60,957 bases of DNA from Coriobacteriia bacterium. Its GTDB lineage: Bacteria; Actinomycetota; Coriobacteriia; Anaerosomatales; JAAXUF01. The notes below the pieces were generated by a model that saw only the letters and a list, made by a program, of their open reading frames with translations, had not been told where the DNA came from and ran no database searches. The translations under genes were made by a program, and so were the position numbers. Each line of letters begins with the position of its first letter. Position 1 is the stretch's first letter. The stretch covers positions 1 through 60,957 of the forward strand of contig JARLGT010000038.1 in the NCBI GenBank assembly GCA_031292615.1. The letters run 5' to 3'. Shown here piece by piece: positions 54,843 through 60,957 of the stretch.

Positions 54843-56099
54843 CTACTTGAAGAAGCCCTCGTAGTGGCGCATCTTCAGCTGGCTTTCGAGCTGGGTCATC
54901 GTCTCGAGGGCGACGCCGACCATGATCAGGATCGACGCACCGCCGAACTGCTGAACCAGCTGATTGTTCGTGGCGTAGAACATCATGTTCGGGATGACCG
55001 CGATGACGCCCAGGAAGATTGCGCCCGGAAGCGTGATGCGGTTCAGCACGTTCTCAATGTAGCGCGTGGTTGCGCTGCCCGGACGAACCCCTGGGATGAA
55101 CCCGCCGTTCTTGCGCAGGTTGTCGGAGAGGTCGATGGGGTTGAACACGAGGGCCGTGTAGAAGTACGTGAAGAACATGATGAGTGCGAAGTCGAGCACC
55201 CAGTAGATGGGGCCCTTTGCCATCGCGTTGGCCGTCTGCTGGAGCCAGCCCACGGAGGGGAGCATCAGCGCGATCTGCGACGGGAAGAACAGGATCGCCG
55301 AGGCGAAGATGATCGGCACGACGTTGGCGCCGTTGATCTTCAGCGGGATGTACGTGCCCGAGCCACCGTAGACCCGGCGACCGACGACCCGCTTGGCGTA
55401 CTGTACCGGGATGCGACGCTGTGCGCGCTCCATGGTGACGATCGCCGCGATGATGAACAGAGTCATGATCAGCAGCAGGCCGGTGAAGACACCGTTGCCG
55501 AAGGTGACCGACTGCGCAATGGCGAGCGGAAAACGGGAGACGATGCTCGCGAAGATGAGCAGCGACATGCCGTTGCCGATACCGTGCTGCGTGATGAGCT
55601 CGCCCATCCACATGATGAATGCCGTGCCCGCAATCAGCGTGATGACGATAACGATCTGCGTCACCCACAGCGGCATGGTCGCGTTGCCGGACATGGCTGC
55701 TCGAAACGTCGCGAGAAGTCCGATGGACTCGAGAAGCGCGATACCCAGCGTCATGTAGCGTGTGATCTGCGTGATCTTGCGCTGGCCGGACTCGCCTTCC
55801 TTGGCCCAAGCTTCGACCTTCGGGATGACGCCCTGCAGCAGCTGCATGATGATCGACGACGTGATGTAGGGCATGATGCCCAGCGAGAACACGGCGAGCT
55901 TCTCGAGCGCTCCGCCCGAGAACAGGCCGAGAAGTCCGAGGGCCGCGCTGCTGTTGATAACCGCAAGCACCCTCGCCGGATCGATGCCCGGAACTGGGAT
56001 GAAGGCGCCGAGACGGTACAGCGCAATCATCGCCAGAGTGAAGATGATCTTGCGGCGAAGCTCCGGTACGCGGAAAGCGTTGGAGATCGCGGTTAGCAC
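54843..56099 (-). CDS. secY: Protein translocase subunit SecY
   Basis: Channel of the Sec translocase, 418 aa, ten predicted spans. Signatures are GALEKLAVFSLGIMPYITSSIIMQLL (span 2) and MSLLIFASIVSRFP. The C-terminal cytoplasmic loop FNPIDLSDNLRKNGGFIPGVRPG contains the ribosome and SecA contacts. The GTG start overlaps the rplO stop by 7 bases. Confidence 0.97.
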   Translation of the reverse strand: MLTAISNAFRVPELRRKIIFTLAMIALYRLGAFIPVPGIDPARVLAVINSSAALGLLGLFSGGALEKLAVFSLGIMPYITSSIIMQLLQGVIPKVEAWAKEGESGQRKITQITRYMTLGIALLESIGLLATFRAAMSGNATMPLWVTQIVIVITLIAGTAFIMWMGELITQHGIGNGMSLLIFASIVSRFPLAIAQSVTFGNGVFTGLLLIMTLFIIAAIVTMERAQRRIPVQYAKRVVGRRVYGGSGTYIPLKINGANVVPIIFASAILFFPSQIALMLPSVGWLQQTANAMAKGPIYWVLDFALIMFFTYFYTALVFNPIDLSDNLRKNGGFIPGVRPGSATTRYIENVLNRITLPGAIFLGVIAVIPNMMFYATNNQLVQQFGGASILIMVGVALETMTQLESQLKMRHYEGFFK

Positions 56100-56542
56100 G
56101 GTGCCTCGACCGTCCCTCCCGCAGCCTCGATCTTCTGCTTCGCCGGGCCGGAGACCTTGTCGACGCGAATCGTGAGCTTCTTGGTGATCTCGCCATCGCC
56201 CAGAACCTTTACCGGCTCCGTGACGGACTTGGTGACGCCCTTGGCTACGAGCGACTCGCCATCGACGACGTCGCCGTCGGCGTAGAGCATCTCGAGGCGG
56301 GAGACGTTGACGACCGCAAACTCAACGCGGTTGCGATTCTTGAAGCCGGGGAGCTTGGGGAGACGCATGGCAAGCGGCGTCTGGCCACCCTCGAAGCCGG
56401 GACCCTTGGTGCCGCCAGCACGCGAGCCCTGGCCCTTGTCGCCGCGACCGGCGGTGGAACCGTGGCCGCTGCCGTTACCGCGGCCAACGCGCTTGCGCTT
56501 CTTGCGCGAGCCCGGGGCCGGGAAGAGGTCGTTGATCTGCAT
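56093..56542 (-). CDS. rplO: Ribosomal protein L15
   Basis: Late-assembly large-subunit protein, 149 aa. Start MQINDLFPAPGSRKKRKRVGRGNGSGHGSTAGRGDKGQGSRAG is the Gly/Arg-rich rRNA-binding arm; GFEGGQTPLAMRLPKLPGF follows. The ATG at 56542 has GGGAG about 10 bases upstream; the open frame to 56581 adds non-family residues. A stem-loop and an extended -10 lie upstream, so rplO may start a separate transcript with secY, adk and map. Confidence 0.96.
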   Translation of the reverse strand: MQINDLFPAPGSRKKRKRVGRGNGSGHGSTAGRGDKGQGSRAGGTKGPGFEGGQTPLAMRLPKLPGFKNRNRVEFAVVNVSRLEMLYADGDVVDGESLVAKGVTKSVTEPVKVLGDGEITKKLTIRVDKVSGPAKQKIEAAGGTVEAPC

Positions 56543-56635
56543 CTTTGAAGTACTCCCTTTCGTTTCGCTGTCACGAAGCACCTTGTCGCCTCGTGCTGCC
56601 GGCCGCTCGCCGCCGACTGACTTCCATAGACTGGC

Positions 56636-56644
56636 ATCGTATCA
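56636..56644 (-). promoter_or_regulatory. Candidate internal promoter before rplO
   Basis: TGATACGAT on the minus strand is an extended -10 (TG-A-TACGAT), about 94 bases before the rplO ATG. The same -10 form occurs before ychF. No good -35 is seen because the position is taken by a stem-loop. Confidence 0.4.
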
Positions 56645-56652
56645 GACGCCCT

Positions 56653-56676
56653 GAGGCCCGGCGTGAGCCGGGCCTC
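56653..56676 (-). terminator. Stem-loop between rpmD and rplO
   Basis: GAGGCCCGGC and GCCGGGCCTC form a perfect 10-base stem with a GTGA loop (minus strand TCAC), 26 bases past the rpmD stop. No T-run follows. It looks like a terminator or attenuator inside the spc operon. Confidence 0.55.
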
Positions 56677-56701
56677 CAGTACTGCTCAATTCAGAAGGTC
56701 C

Positions 56702-56899
56702 TTAGAGCTCCTCGACCTTGACGAGGTGCTTGACCTTGAACACCATTCCGCGGATCACTGCGGAGTCAGCTTGCTCGACCGAGTGGCCGATGCGCTTGAG
56801 ACCGAGTGCCTTGACGGTGCGCTTCTGATCTTGAGGAGTGCCGATGTAACTCTTGATCTGAGTGATCTTAAGCGTCTTGACAGCTTCTTTCTTTGCCAT
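56702..56899 (-). CDS. rpmD: Ribosomal protein L30
   Basis: Large-subunit protein, 65 aa. [36 protein letters not shown] is the family sequence, and VRGMV appears as [12 protein letters not shown]. Located 3 bases after rpsE. Confidence 0.96.
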   Translation of the reverse strand: MAKKEAVKTLKITQIKSYIGTPQDQKRTVKALGLKRIGHSVEQADSAVIRGMVFKVKHLVKVEEL

Positions 56900-56902
56900 C
56901 GA

Positions 56903-57415
56903 CTACTCCTCCCACCCGTAGATCCGGCCAACCGACATGCCGCGGCGACGCGCCACGTCCTGCGGGCTGGACAGCGAACGCAGGCCCTCGGCGGCGGCCT
57001 TGACCATGTTCAGCGCGTTGTCACTACCGAGCGACTTGCTGAGCACGTCGTGAACGCCAGCGAGCTCCATCAGCGCGCGCACCGGGCCGCCGGCGATGAT
57101 ACCCGTACCAGGAGCGGCCGGCTTGATCATCACGCGACCGGCGCCGAACACGCCAATGACCTCGTGTGGGAGCGTGTTCTCTTTGGTCAGTGCGACCTTG
57201 AACATGTTCTTCTTGGCGTCCTCGATGCCCTTCTTGATGGCGATCGGGACTTCCTGCGACTTGCCCATACCAACGCCCACATTGCCGGCGCCATCGCCGA
57301 CGACCACTAGTGCGGTGAGCGCGAAACGACGGCCGCCCTTGACGACCTTCGAAACGCGGTTGATATAGACGACCTTCTCCTGCAGTTCGGAGACTGGGGC
57401 TTCTCTGCGCGCCAT
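56903..57415 (-). CDS. rpsE: Ribosomal protein S5
   Basis: Decoding-centre protein, 170 aa. [45 protein letters not shown] is the double-stranded RNA-binding half; [42 protein letters not shown] the second domain. Ten to fifteen bases follow rplR. Confidence 0.97.
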   Translation of the reverse strand: MARREAPVSELQEKVVYINRVSKVVKGGRRFALTALVVVGDGAGNVGVGMGKSQEVPIAIKKGIEDAKKNMFKVALTKENTLPHEVIGVFGAGRVMIKPAAPGTGIIAGGPVRALMELAGVHDVLSKSLGSDNALNMVKAAAEGLRSLSSPQDVARRRGMSVGRIYGWEE

Positions 57416-57429
57416 GTACTGATCCTCCC

Positions 57430-57798
57430 CTAAAACTCGAGGCCGGCGCTGCGCGCACCGTCCGCCAGGGCCTTCACGCGGCCATGATAGATACGGCCGC
57501 CACGATCGAAGACGACCTCCTTGATGCCAGCCGCGACAGCGCGGCGACCGACGGCCTCACCGACGGCCTTGGCGGGCTCGATGTTGGCGCCGTTCTTCAG
57601 GTCCGCGTTGACATCGGCGTCGACGCTCGACGCCGAGACGAGCGTGGTGCCCGCAACGTCGTCAATGACCTGGGCGTAAATGTGCCCGTTCGTGCGAGTG
57701 ATCCGCAGACGCGGGCGGGCGGCCGTGCCGCTCACCTTCGCGCGAACCCTGCGCTGCCGGCGCTCGAGCTTCGCCTGCTTCGCCTTCAGCTTATCCAT
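57430..57798 (-). CDS. rplR: Ribosomal protein L18
   Basis: 5S rRNA-binding protein, 122 aa. [35 protein letters not shown] and the C-terminal [26 protein letters not shown] are signatures. Usual rplF-rplR-rpsE order. Confidence 0.97.
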   Translation of the reverse strand: MDKLKAKQAKLERRQRRVRAKVSGTAARPRLRITRTNGHIYAQVIDDVAGTTLVSASSVDADVNADLKNGANIEPAKAVGEAVGRRAVAAGIKEVVFDRGGRIYHGRVKALADGARSAGLEF

Positions 57799-57851
57799 TG
57801 CTCACTGCTCTCCTCGATCTGACCGGCCGACTAGGCCGGACCGTCAGCGTG

Positions 57852-58388
57852 TTACTTCGCGGCCTTACCGAGCTTACGGCGCACGTGCTCACCCTCGTAG
57901 CGAACACCCTTGCCCTTATACGGCTCGGGCTTGCGCCACTTGCGGATGTCCGCGGCGACCTGACCGACGCGCTGCTTGTCGATGCCGCGCACGGTGATCT
58001 TGGTTGGCGCCGGAACCTCGAAGGTGATGCCAGGCTCGGCGATCACGACGACCGGGTGGCTGAAACCGAGCTGAAGCTCGATGTCGCTGCCCTTCATCGC
58101 CGCACGATAACCAACGCCAACGATCTCGAGGTTCTTGTGGAAGCCCTCGGACACGCCAGTCACCATGTTGGAGACGAGCGTGCGCGTCAGGCCATGAAGC
58201 GAACGTGCAGTGCGAGACTCGTCGGGACGCGTGACGAGAAGCACTCCATCCTCAAGCGTAATCGTGAGGATGTCAGTAAACGTCTGGGACAACTCACCCT
58301 TGGGTCCTTTGACCGTGAGGGTGGAGCCGTCGATCTTGACCTCGACCCCGGACGGGACGGGGATGGGCTGCTTGCCGATACGAGACAC
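57852..58388 (-). CDS. rplF: Ribosomal protein L6
   Basis: Large-subunit protein near the factor-binding site, 178 aa. [52 protein letters not shown] and [30 protein letters not shown] are the family blocks. GTG start with AAGGAG seven bases upstream. Confidence 0.97.
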   Translation of the reverse strand: MSRIGKQPIPVPSGVEVKIDGSTLTVKGPKGELSQTFTDILTITLEDGVLLVTRPDESRTARSLHGLTRTLVSNMVTGVSEGFHKNLEIVGVGYRAAMKGSDIELQLGFSHPVVVIAEPGITFEVPAPTKITVRGIDKQRVGQVAADIRKWRKPEPYKGKGVRYEGEHVRRKLGKAAK

Positions 58389-58417
58389 GGCGTTGCTCCT
58401 TTCTCAGTCCGGTCCGA

Positions 58418-58816
58418 CTACCAGATGTACGCGATGACTTCGCCGCCGACGCCCTCTTTGCGGGCGACGCGGTCAGTCATCACGCCATGTGATGTGGAAA
58501 TGACGGCGATACCCAGGCCACCAAGAACGCGCGGGAGCTCGTCCTTCTTTGCGTACACACGCAGGCCTGGCTTGCTGATGCGGCGGATGCCGGAGATGGT
58601 GCGCTCCTTCTTCGGGCCGTACTTAAGGGTGACCTCAAGCTGGTCCTGCGGCTCAGCGCTAACTACGGTGTACTCAGCGATGTAGCCCTCCTGCTTCAGG
58701 ATGCGCGCAATCTCGACGAGTTTCTTCGAGGACGGCATCGTTGTCGCCGCCTTGTACGCCGAGTTCGCATTACGAATGCGAGTCAGCATATCGGCGATGG
58801 GGTCGGTCATGCTCAT
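58418..58816 (-). CDS. rpsH: Ribosomal protein S8
   Basis: Central-domain 16S-binding protein, 132 aa, autoregulator of the spc operon in E. coli. [42 protein letters not shown] and [33 protein letters not shown] are standard. GGAGG is six bases before the first ATG. Confidence 0.97.
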   Translation of the reverse strand: MSMTDPIADMLTRIRNANSAYKAATTMPSSKKLVEIARILKQEGYIAEYTVVSAEPQDQLEVTLKYGPKKERTISGIRRISKPGLRVYAKKDELPRVLGGLGIAVISTSHGVMTDRVARKEGVGGEVIAYIW

Positions 58817-58912
58817 GTGATTCCTCCTATGGTCCGGGATGATCCGGTCCGTGGTTCGCGCAGGCCCGTGGCCGGCACGCCTATCGGGTCGGGTCTCCTC
58901 AGTTCGTCCGGC

Positions 58913-59098
58913 CTACCAGCTGGCCTTGTGGACGCCCGGGAGCTCGCCTCGGCTCGCAAGTTCGCGCACGCAGATTCGGCAAAGGCCGAACTGACGGTAG
59001 AACGCGCGGGGCCTGCCGCAACGGGTGCAGCGGTTGTGCTGCCGCGTCGAGAACTTCGGCTCGCGCTTGGCCTTGGCGATCATCGACTTCTTAGCCAC
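58913..59098 (-). CDS. rpsN: Ribosomal protein S14, zinc type Z
   Basis: Small-subunit protein, 61 aa. The four cysteines 24, 27, 40 and 43 (CTRCG and CRICV) bind zinc; the short length is the C+ form common in gram-positives. It lies between rplE and rpsH with a 96-base gap before rpsH that shows no gene. Confidence 0.97.
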   Translation of the reverse strand: MAKKSMIAKAKREPKFSTRQHNRCTRCGRPRAFYRQFGLCRICVRELASRGELPGVHKASW

Positions 59099-59144
59099 TT
59101 CTTCCTCCTTGTCACGGCGACCTTGGGGTCACCGGTGGACAACT

Positions 59145-59687
59145 CTATCGCTTGAACGGGAACCCGAAAGCGTCGAGCAGTGCCTTCGCGTTTTCGTTGG
59201 TCTTTCCAGTCGTGACAAACGTGATGTCCATACCGCGGACACGGTCGACCTTGTCGTAGTCGACCTCGGCAAAGATGAGCTGCTCGGTGACGCCCATCGA
59301 GTAGTTGCCGCGGCCGTCAAAGGAGTTCGGGTTCAGACCGCGGAAGTCGCGAACGCGCGGGATGGCGGTCGCGAGCAGACGGTCCAGGAACTCCCACATG
59401 CGGTCGCCGCGAAGAGTGACCTTCGCACCGATCGGCATGCCCTGACGGATCTTGAAGCCAGCGATCGACTTCTTGGCCCGCGTGATCGTCGGCGCCTGGC
59501 CGGTGATCAGACGCAGGTCCTCGACCGCCGCGTCGAGCTGCTTGGTGTCCTGCACAGCCGCGCCAACACCCATGTTGACGACGATCTTGGTCAGGCGCGG
59601 TACCTCGTTGACGTTGCCGAGGGCGAGCTGCTCCTTGAGAGCAGGTACGACCTGGCTGTTGTACTTCTCTTTGAGCCTCGGTGCCAT
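59145..59687 (-). CDS. rplE: Ribosomal protein L5
   Basis: 5S rRNA-binding protein at the central protuberance, 180 aa. [69 protein letters not shown] and [34 protein letters not shown] are typical. 83 bases separate it from rplX; no gene is there. Confidence 0.97.
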   Translation of the reverse strand: MAPRLKEKYNSQVVPALKEQLALGNVNEVPRLTKIVVNMGVGAAVQDTKQLDAAVEDLRLITGQAPTITRAKKSIAGFKIRQGMPIGAKVTLRGDRMWEFLDRLLATAIPRVRDFRGLNPNSFDGRGNYSMGVTEQLIFAEVDYDKVDRVRGMDITFVTTGKTNENAKALLDAFGFPFKR

Positions 59688-59770
59688 GTTCGTGTTCCTC
59701 CAGATGGGGTTCTCAGCGCAGGATTTCCGACCCTACGCCTCCTCGCTCGCGGGGGAGCGGGGAGCCTTAT

Positions 59771-60088
59771 CTAATCGATATCGTTGCCGCACTTCTTGCA
59801 GACGCGGACGCGATTGCCGTCTTCACGCTTGCGGCCGATGCGGGTGGCCTGAGAGCACTTCGGGCAAACGATCGCCACGTTCGAGACATGCATGGGCGCC
59901 TCGATCTCGAGGATGCCGCCCTTGGGGTTCTTCTGGGTCGGGCGCGTGGCCTTCTTCATCATGTTGACGCGCTCGAGTACGACGCGCTCATTGTGAGGGT
60001 AGACCGCGAGGACTTTGGCTTCCTTGCCCTTGTCCTTGCCAGCCAGTACGCGGACCTTGTCGCCCGTGCGGATGCTCAGCTTGGTCAT
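59771..60088 (-). CDS. rplX: Ribosomal protein L24 with cysteine pairs
   Basis: Assembly initiator, 105 aa. KLSIRTGDKVRVLAGKDKGKEAKVLAVYPHNERVVLERVNMMKKATRPTQ is the KOW domain. The C-terminal half has VCPKCSQATRIG and VCKKCGNDID, two CxxC pairs suited to zinc. Follows rplN by 13 bases. Confidence 0.97.
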   Translation of the reverse strand: MTKLSIRTGDKVRVLAGKDKGKEAKVLAVYPHNERVVLERVNMMKKATRPTQKNPKGGILEIEAPMHVSNVAIVCPKCSQATRIGRKREDGNRVRVCKKCGNDID

Positions 60089-60101
60089 CTTTCCATCCTC
60101 C

Positions 60102-60470
60102 TTAGAGCACCTCAGGCGCGAGCGAGACGATCTTCATGTACTTGCGGTCGCGCAGTTCACGAGCGACCGGGCCGAAGATACGCGTGCCACGCGGATTGCC
60201 CTGCGCGTCGATGATGACGGCAGCGTTGTCGTCGAACTTGATGTAGGAGCCGTCAGCGCGACGGACCTCCTTCTTGCATCGGACGACGACCGCCTTGACG
60301 ACCTCGCCCTTCTTGATCGCCCCGTTAGGGATCGCTTCTTTCACCGTGACGACGATTACGTCGCCCACTCGCGCATAACGCCGCTTCGAGCCGCCGAGTA
60401 CCTTGATGCACAGCACTTTGCGTGCACCAGAGTTGTCGGCGACCTTCAACCGGGACTCTGCCTGGATCAT
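60102..60470 (-). CDS. rplN: Ribosomal protein L14
   Basis: Subunit-interface protein, 122 aa. Start [46 protein letters not shown] is the bacterial signature; the end [15 protein letters not shown] is standard. GGAGGAAGAG precedes the ATG. A 124-base gap to rpsQ holds stem-loops. Confidence 0.97.
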   Translation of the reverse strand: MIQAESRLKVADNSGARKVLCIKVLGGSKRRYARVGDVIVVTVKEAIPNGAIKKGEVVKAVVVRCKKEVRRADGSYIKFDDNAAVIIDAQGNPRGTRIFGPVARELRDRKYMKIVSLAPEVL

Positions 60471-60556
60471 CTCTTCCTCCGAATAACTACTGCCGTGTCA
60501 GAGGTGCATCGTTTGCTCGTGATGCACGTGCGCACAGCGCGTGTGAGCAGCTCGGC

Positions 60557-60589
60557 GCGTAAGCAGCGGCAAAGCCGTCTGCTTGACGC
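60557..60589 (-). other. Stem-loop between rpsQ and rplN
   Basis: Arms around GCGTCAAGCAG/CTGCTTACGC with an inner CGGC/GCCG and loop TTT form a bulged stem 6 bases past the rpsQ stop. A second stem GTGCATC/GATGCAC (60506-60529) follows in the same gap. They may attenuate or process the transcript between rpsQ and rplN. Confidence 0.4.
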
Positions 60590-60594
60590 GTCGC

Positions 60595-60858
60595 TTACTT
60601 GGCCTTCTCGATGATGTCGATCAGACGCCAGCGCTTCAGCTTGGACAGCGGACGCGTCTCCATAATCGTGACGGTGTCACCGACACCGGCGGTGTTGTTC
60701 TCGTCGTGCGCGTGGAACTTCTTCGACTGCGTGATCATCTTGCCGTACAGCGCATGCTTCTTGCGCTCCTCGACCTTGACCACAGCGGTCTTGTCGCCAG
60801 CAGTCGATACGACGACTCCCTGGCGGATCTTGCGGCTATTACGCTCGGTGGTACTCAT
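60595..60858 (-). CDS. rpsQ: Ribosomal protein S17
   Basis: Primary 16S-binding OB-fold protein, 87 aa. [48 protein letters not shown] and [28 protein letters not shown] match the family. It is 18 bases after rpmC. Confidence 0.97.
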   Translation of the reverse strand: MSTTERNSRKIRQGVVVSTAGDKTAVVKVEERKKHALYGKMITQSKKFHAHDENNTAGVGDTVTIMETRPLSKLKRWRLIDIIEKAK

Positions 60859-60876
60859 GCCTACTCCTCACCTGTC

Positions 60877-60957
60877 CTAAGACGCAGCCGCGTCGCGCTG
60901 GGCGCGGAGCTCTCGGGCGCGCAGCTCGGTGTGCAGGCGCGCAATGTCCTTCTTCAC
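60877..60957 (-). CDS. rpmC: Ribosomal protein L29 (C-terminal part, cut by window)
   Basis: Only the last 26 codons are inside the window: KKDIARLHTELRARELRA then QRDAAAS and a TAG. The pattern KKDIARLxTxLRxRE is the L29 C-terminal helix. The order rpmC-rpsQ-rplN is universal, which supports the call. The start lies beyond the edge. Confidence 0.88.
   Translation of the reverse strand: MKKDIARLHTELRARELRAQRDAAAS

Overview
The window looks like the chromosome of a high-GC Actinomycetota bacterium, most likely a Coriobacteriia-type anaerobe. This is inferred from gene content and order, not from a database match. It holds a rotary V/A-type ATPase operon, GuaB3 next to guaA, an actinobacterial run from the ribosomal operon to glmM-glmS-acpS-nnrD-alr, a tsaE-tsaB-tsaD-groES-groEL run, an ECF energy-coupling module behind rplQ, and zinc-type S14, S4 and L36. 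I saw no tRNA, rRNA, insertion sequence, prophage or CRISPR array. Almost every gene lies on the minus strand. The exceptions are phoP-phoR, one glycosyltransferase and one hypothetical gene.

Layout. 1-6.5 kb: pstS-pstC-pstA-pstB (minus) and divergent phoP-phoR (plus), with PhoP-box-like repeats between them. 6.5-16.3 kb: a PAP2 phosphatase, a CBS-regulated pyrophosphatase, PcrA, a GH1 glycosidase, a small zinc protein, DAHP synthase coupled to chorismate mutase, a D-Ala-D-Ala carboxypeptidase and a secreted single-CXXCH protein with a highly structured 5' leader. 16.4-24.7 kb: guaA-guaB3, ychF, a GT28-like glycosyltransferase, a zinc-ribbon membrane protein, and groES-groEL under a CIRCE element. 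24.7-28.8 kb: a nitroreductase, a family-4 uracil-DNA glycosylase with a possible clamp-binding tail, tsaE, tsaB and a fused rimI-tsaD. 29.4-38.1 kb: the complete V/A-ATPase operon, order H-I-K-E-C-F-A-B-D. 38.3-46.6 kb: rplM-rpsI-glmM-glmS-acpS-nnrD-CBS-alr, with a strong glmS self-cleaving ribozyme in front of glmS and an intrinsic terminator just before glmM. 46.7-50 kb: truA and the ECF module (two ATPases plus EcfT). 50-61 kb: rpoA-rplQ with S4, S11, S13, L36, IF-1, map, adk, secY and the spc ribosomal proteins back to a partial rpmC at the window edge.

How the genes work together. The left end is a phosphate-sensing and uptake unit. The centre combines nucleotide, cell-wall precursor and tRNA t6A functions. 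GlmS and GlmM make the amino-sugar precursor of peptidoglycan, and the ribozyme would couple GlmS mRNA stability to glucosamine-6-phosphate. AcpS, Alr and the carboxypeptidase add other envelope steps. The right end is the translation and secretion core. Most of this is conserved housekeeping DNA. The parts that most deserve a second look are the glmS ribozyme, the structured leader of the CXXCH protein, the pre-glmM terminator, the RimI-TsaD fusion, and the clamp-motif tail on the glycosylase.
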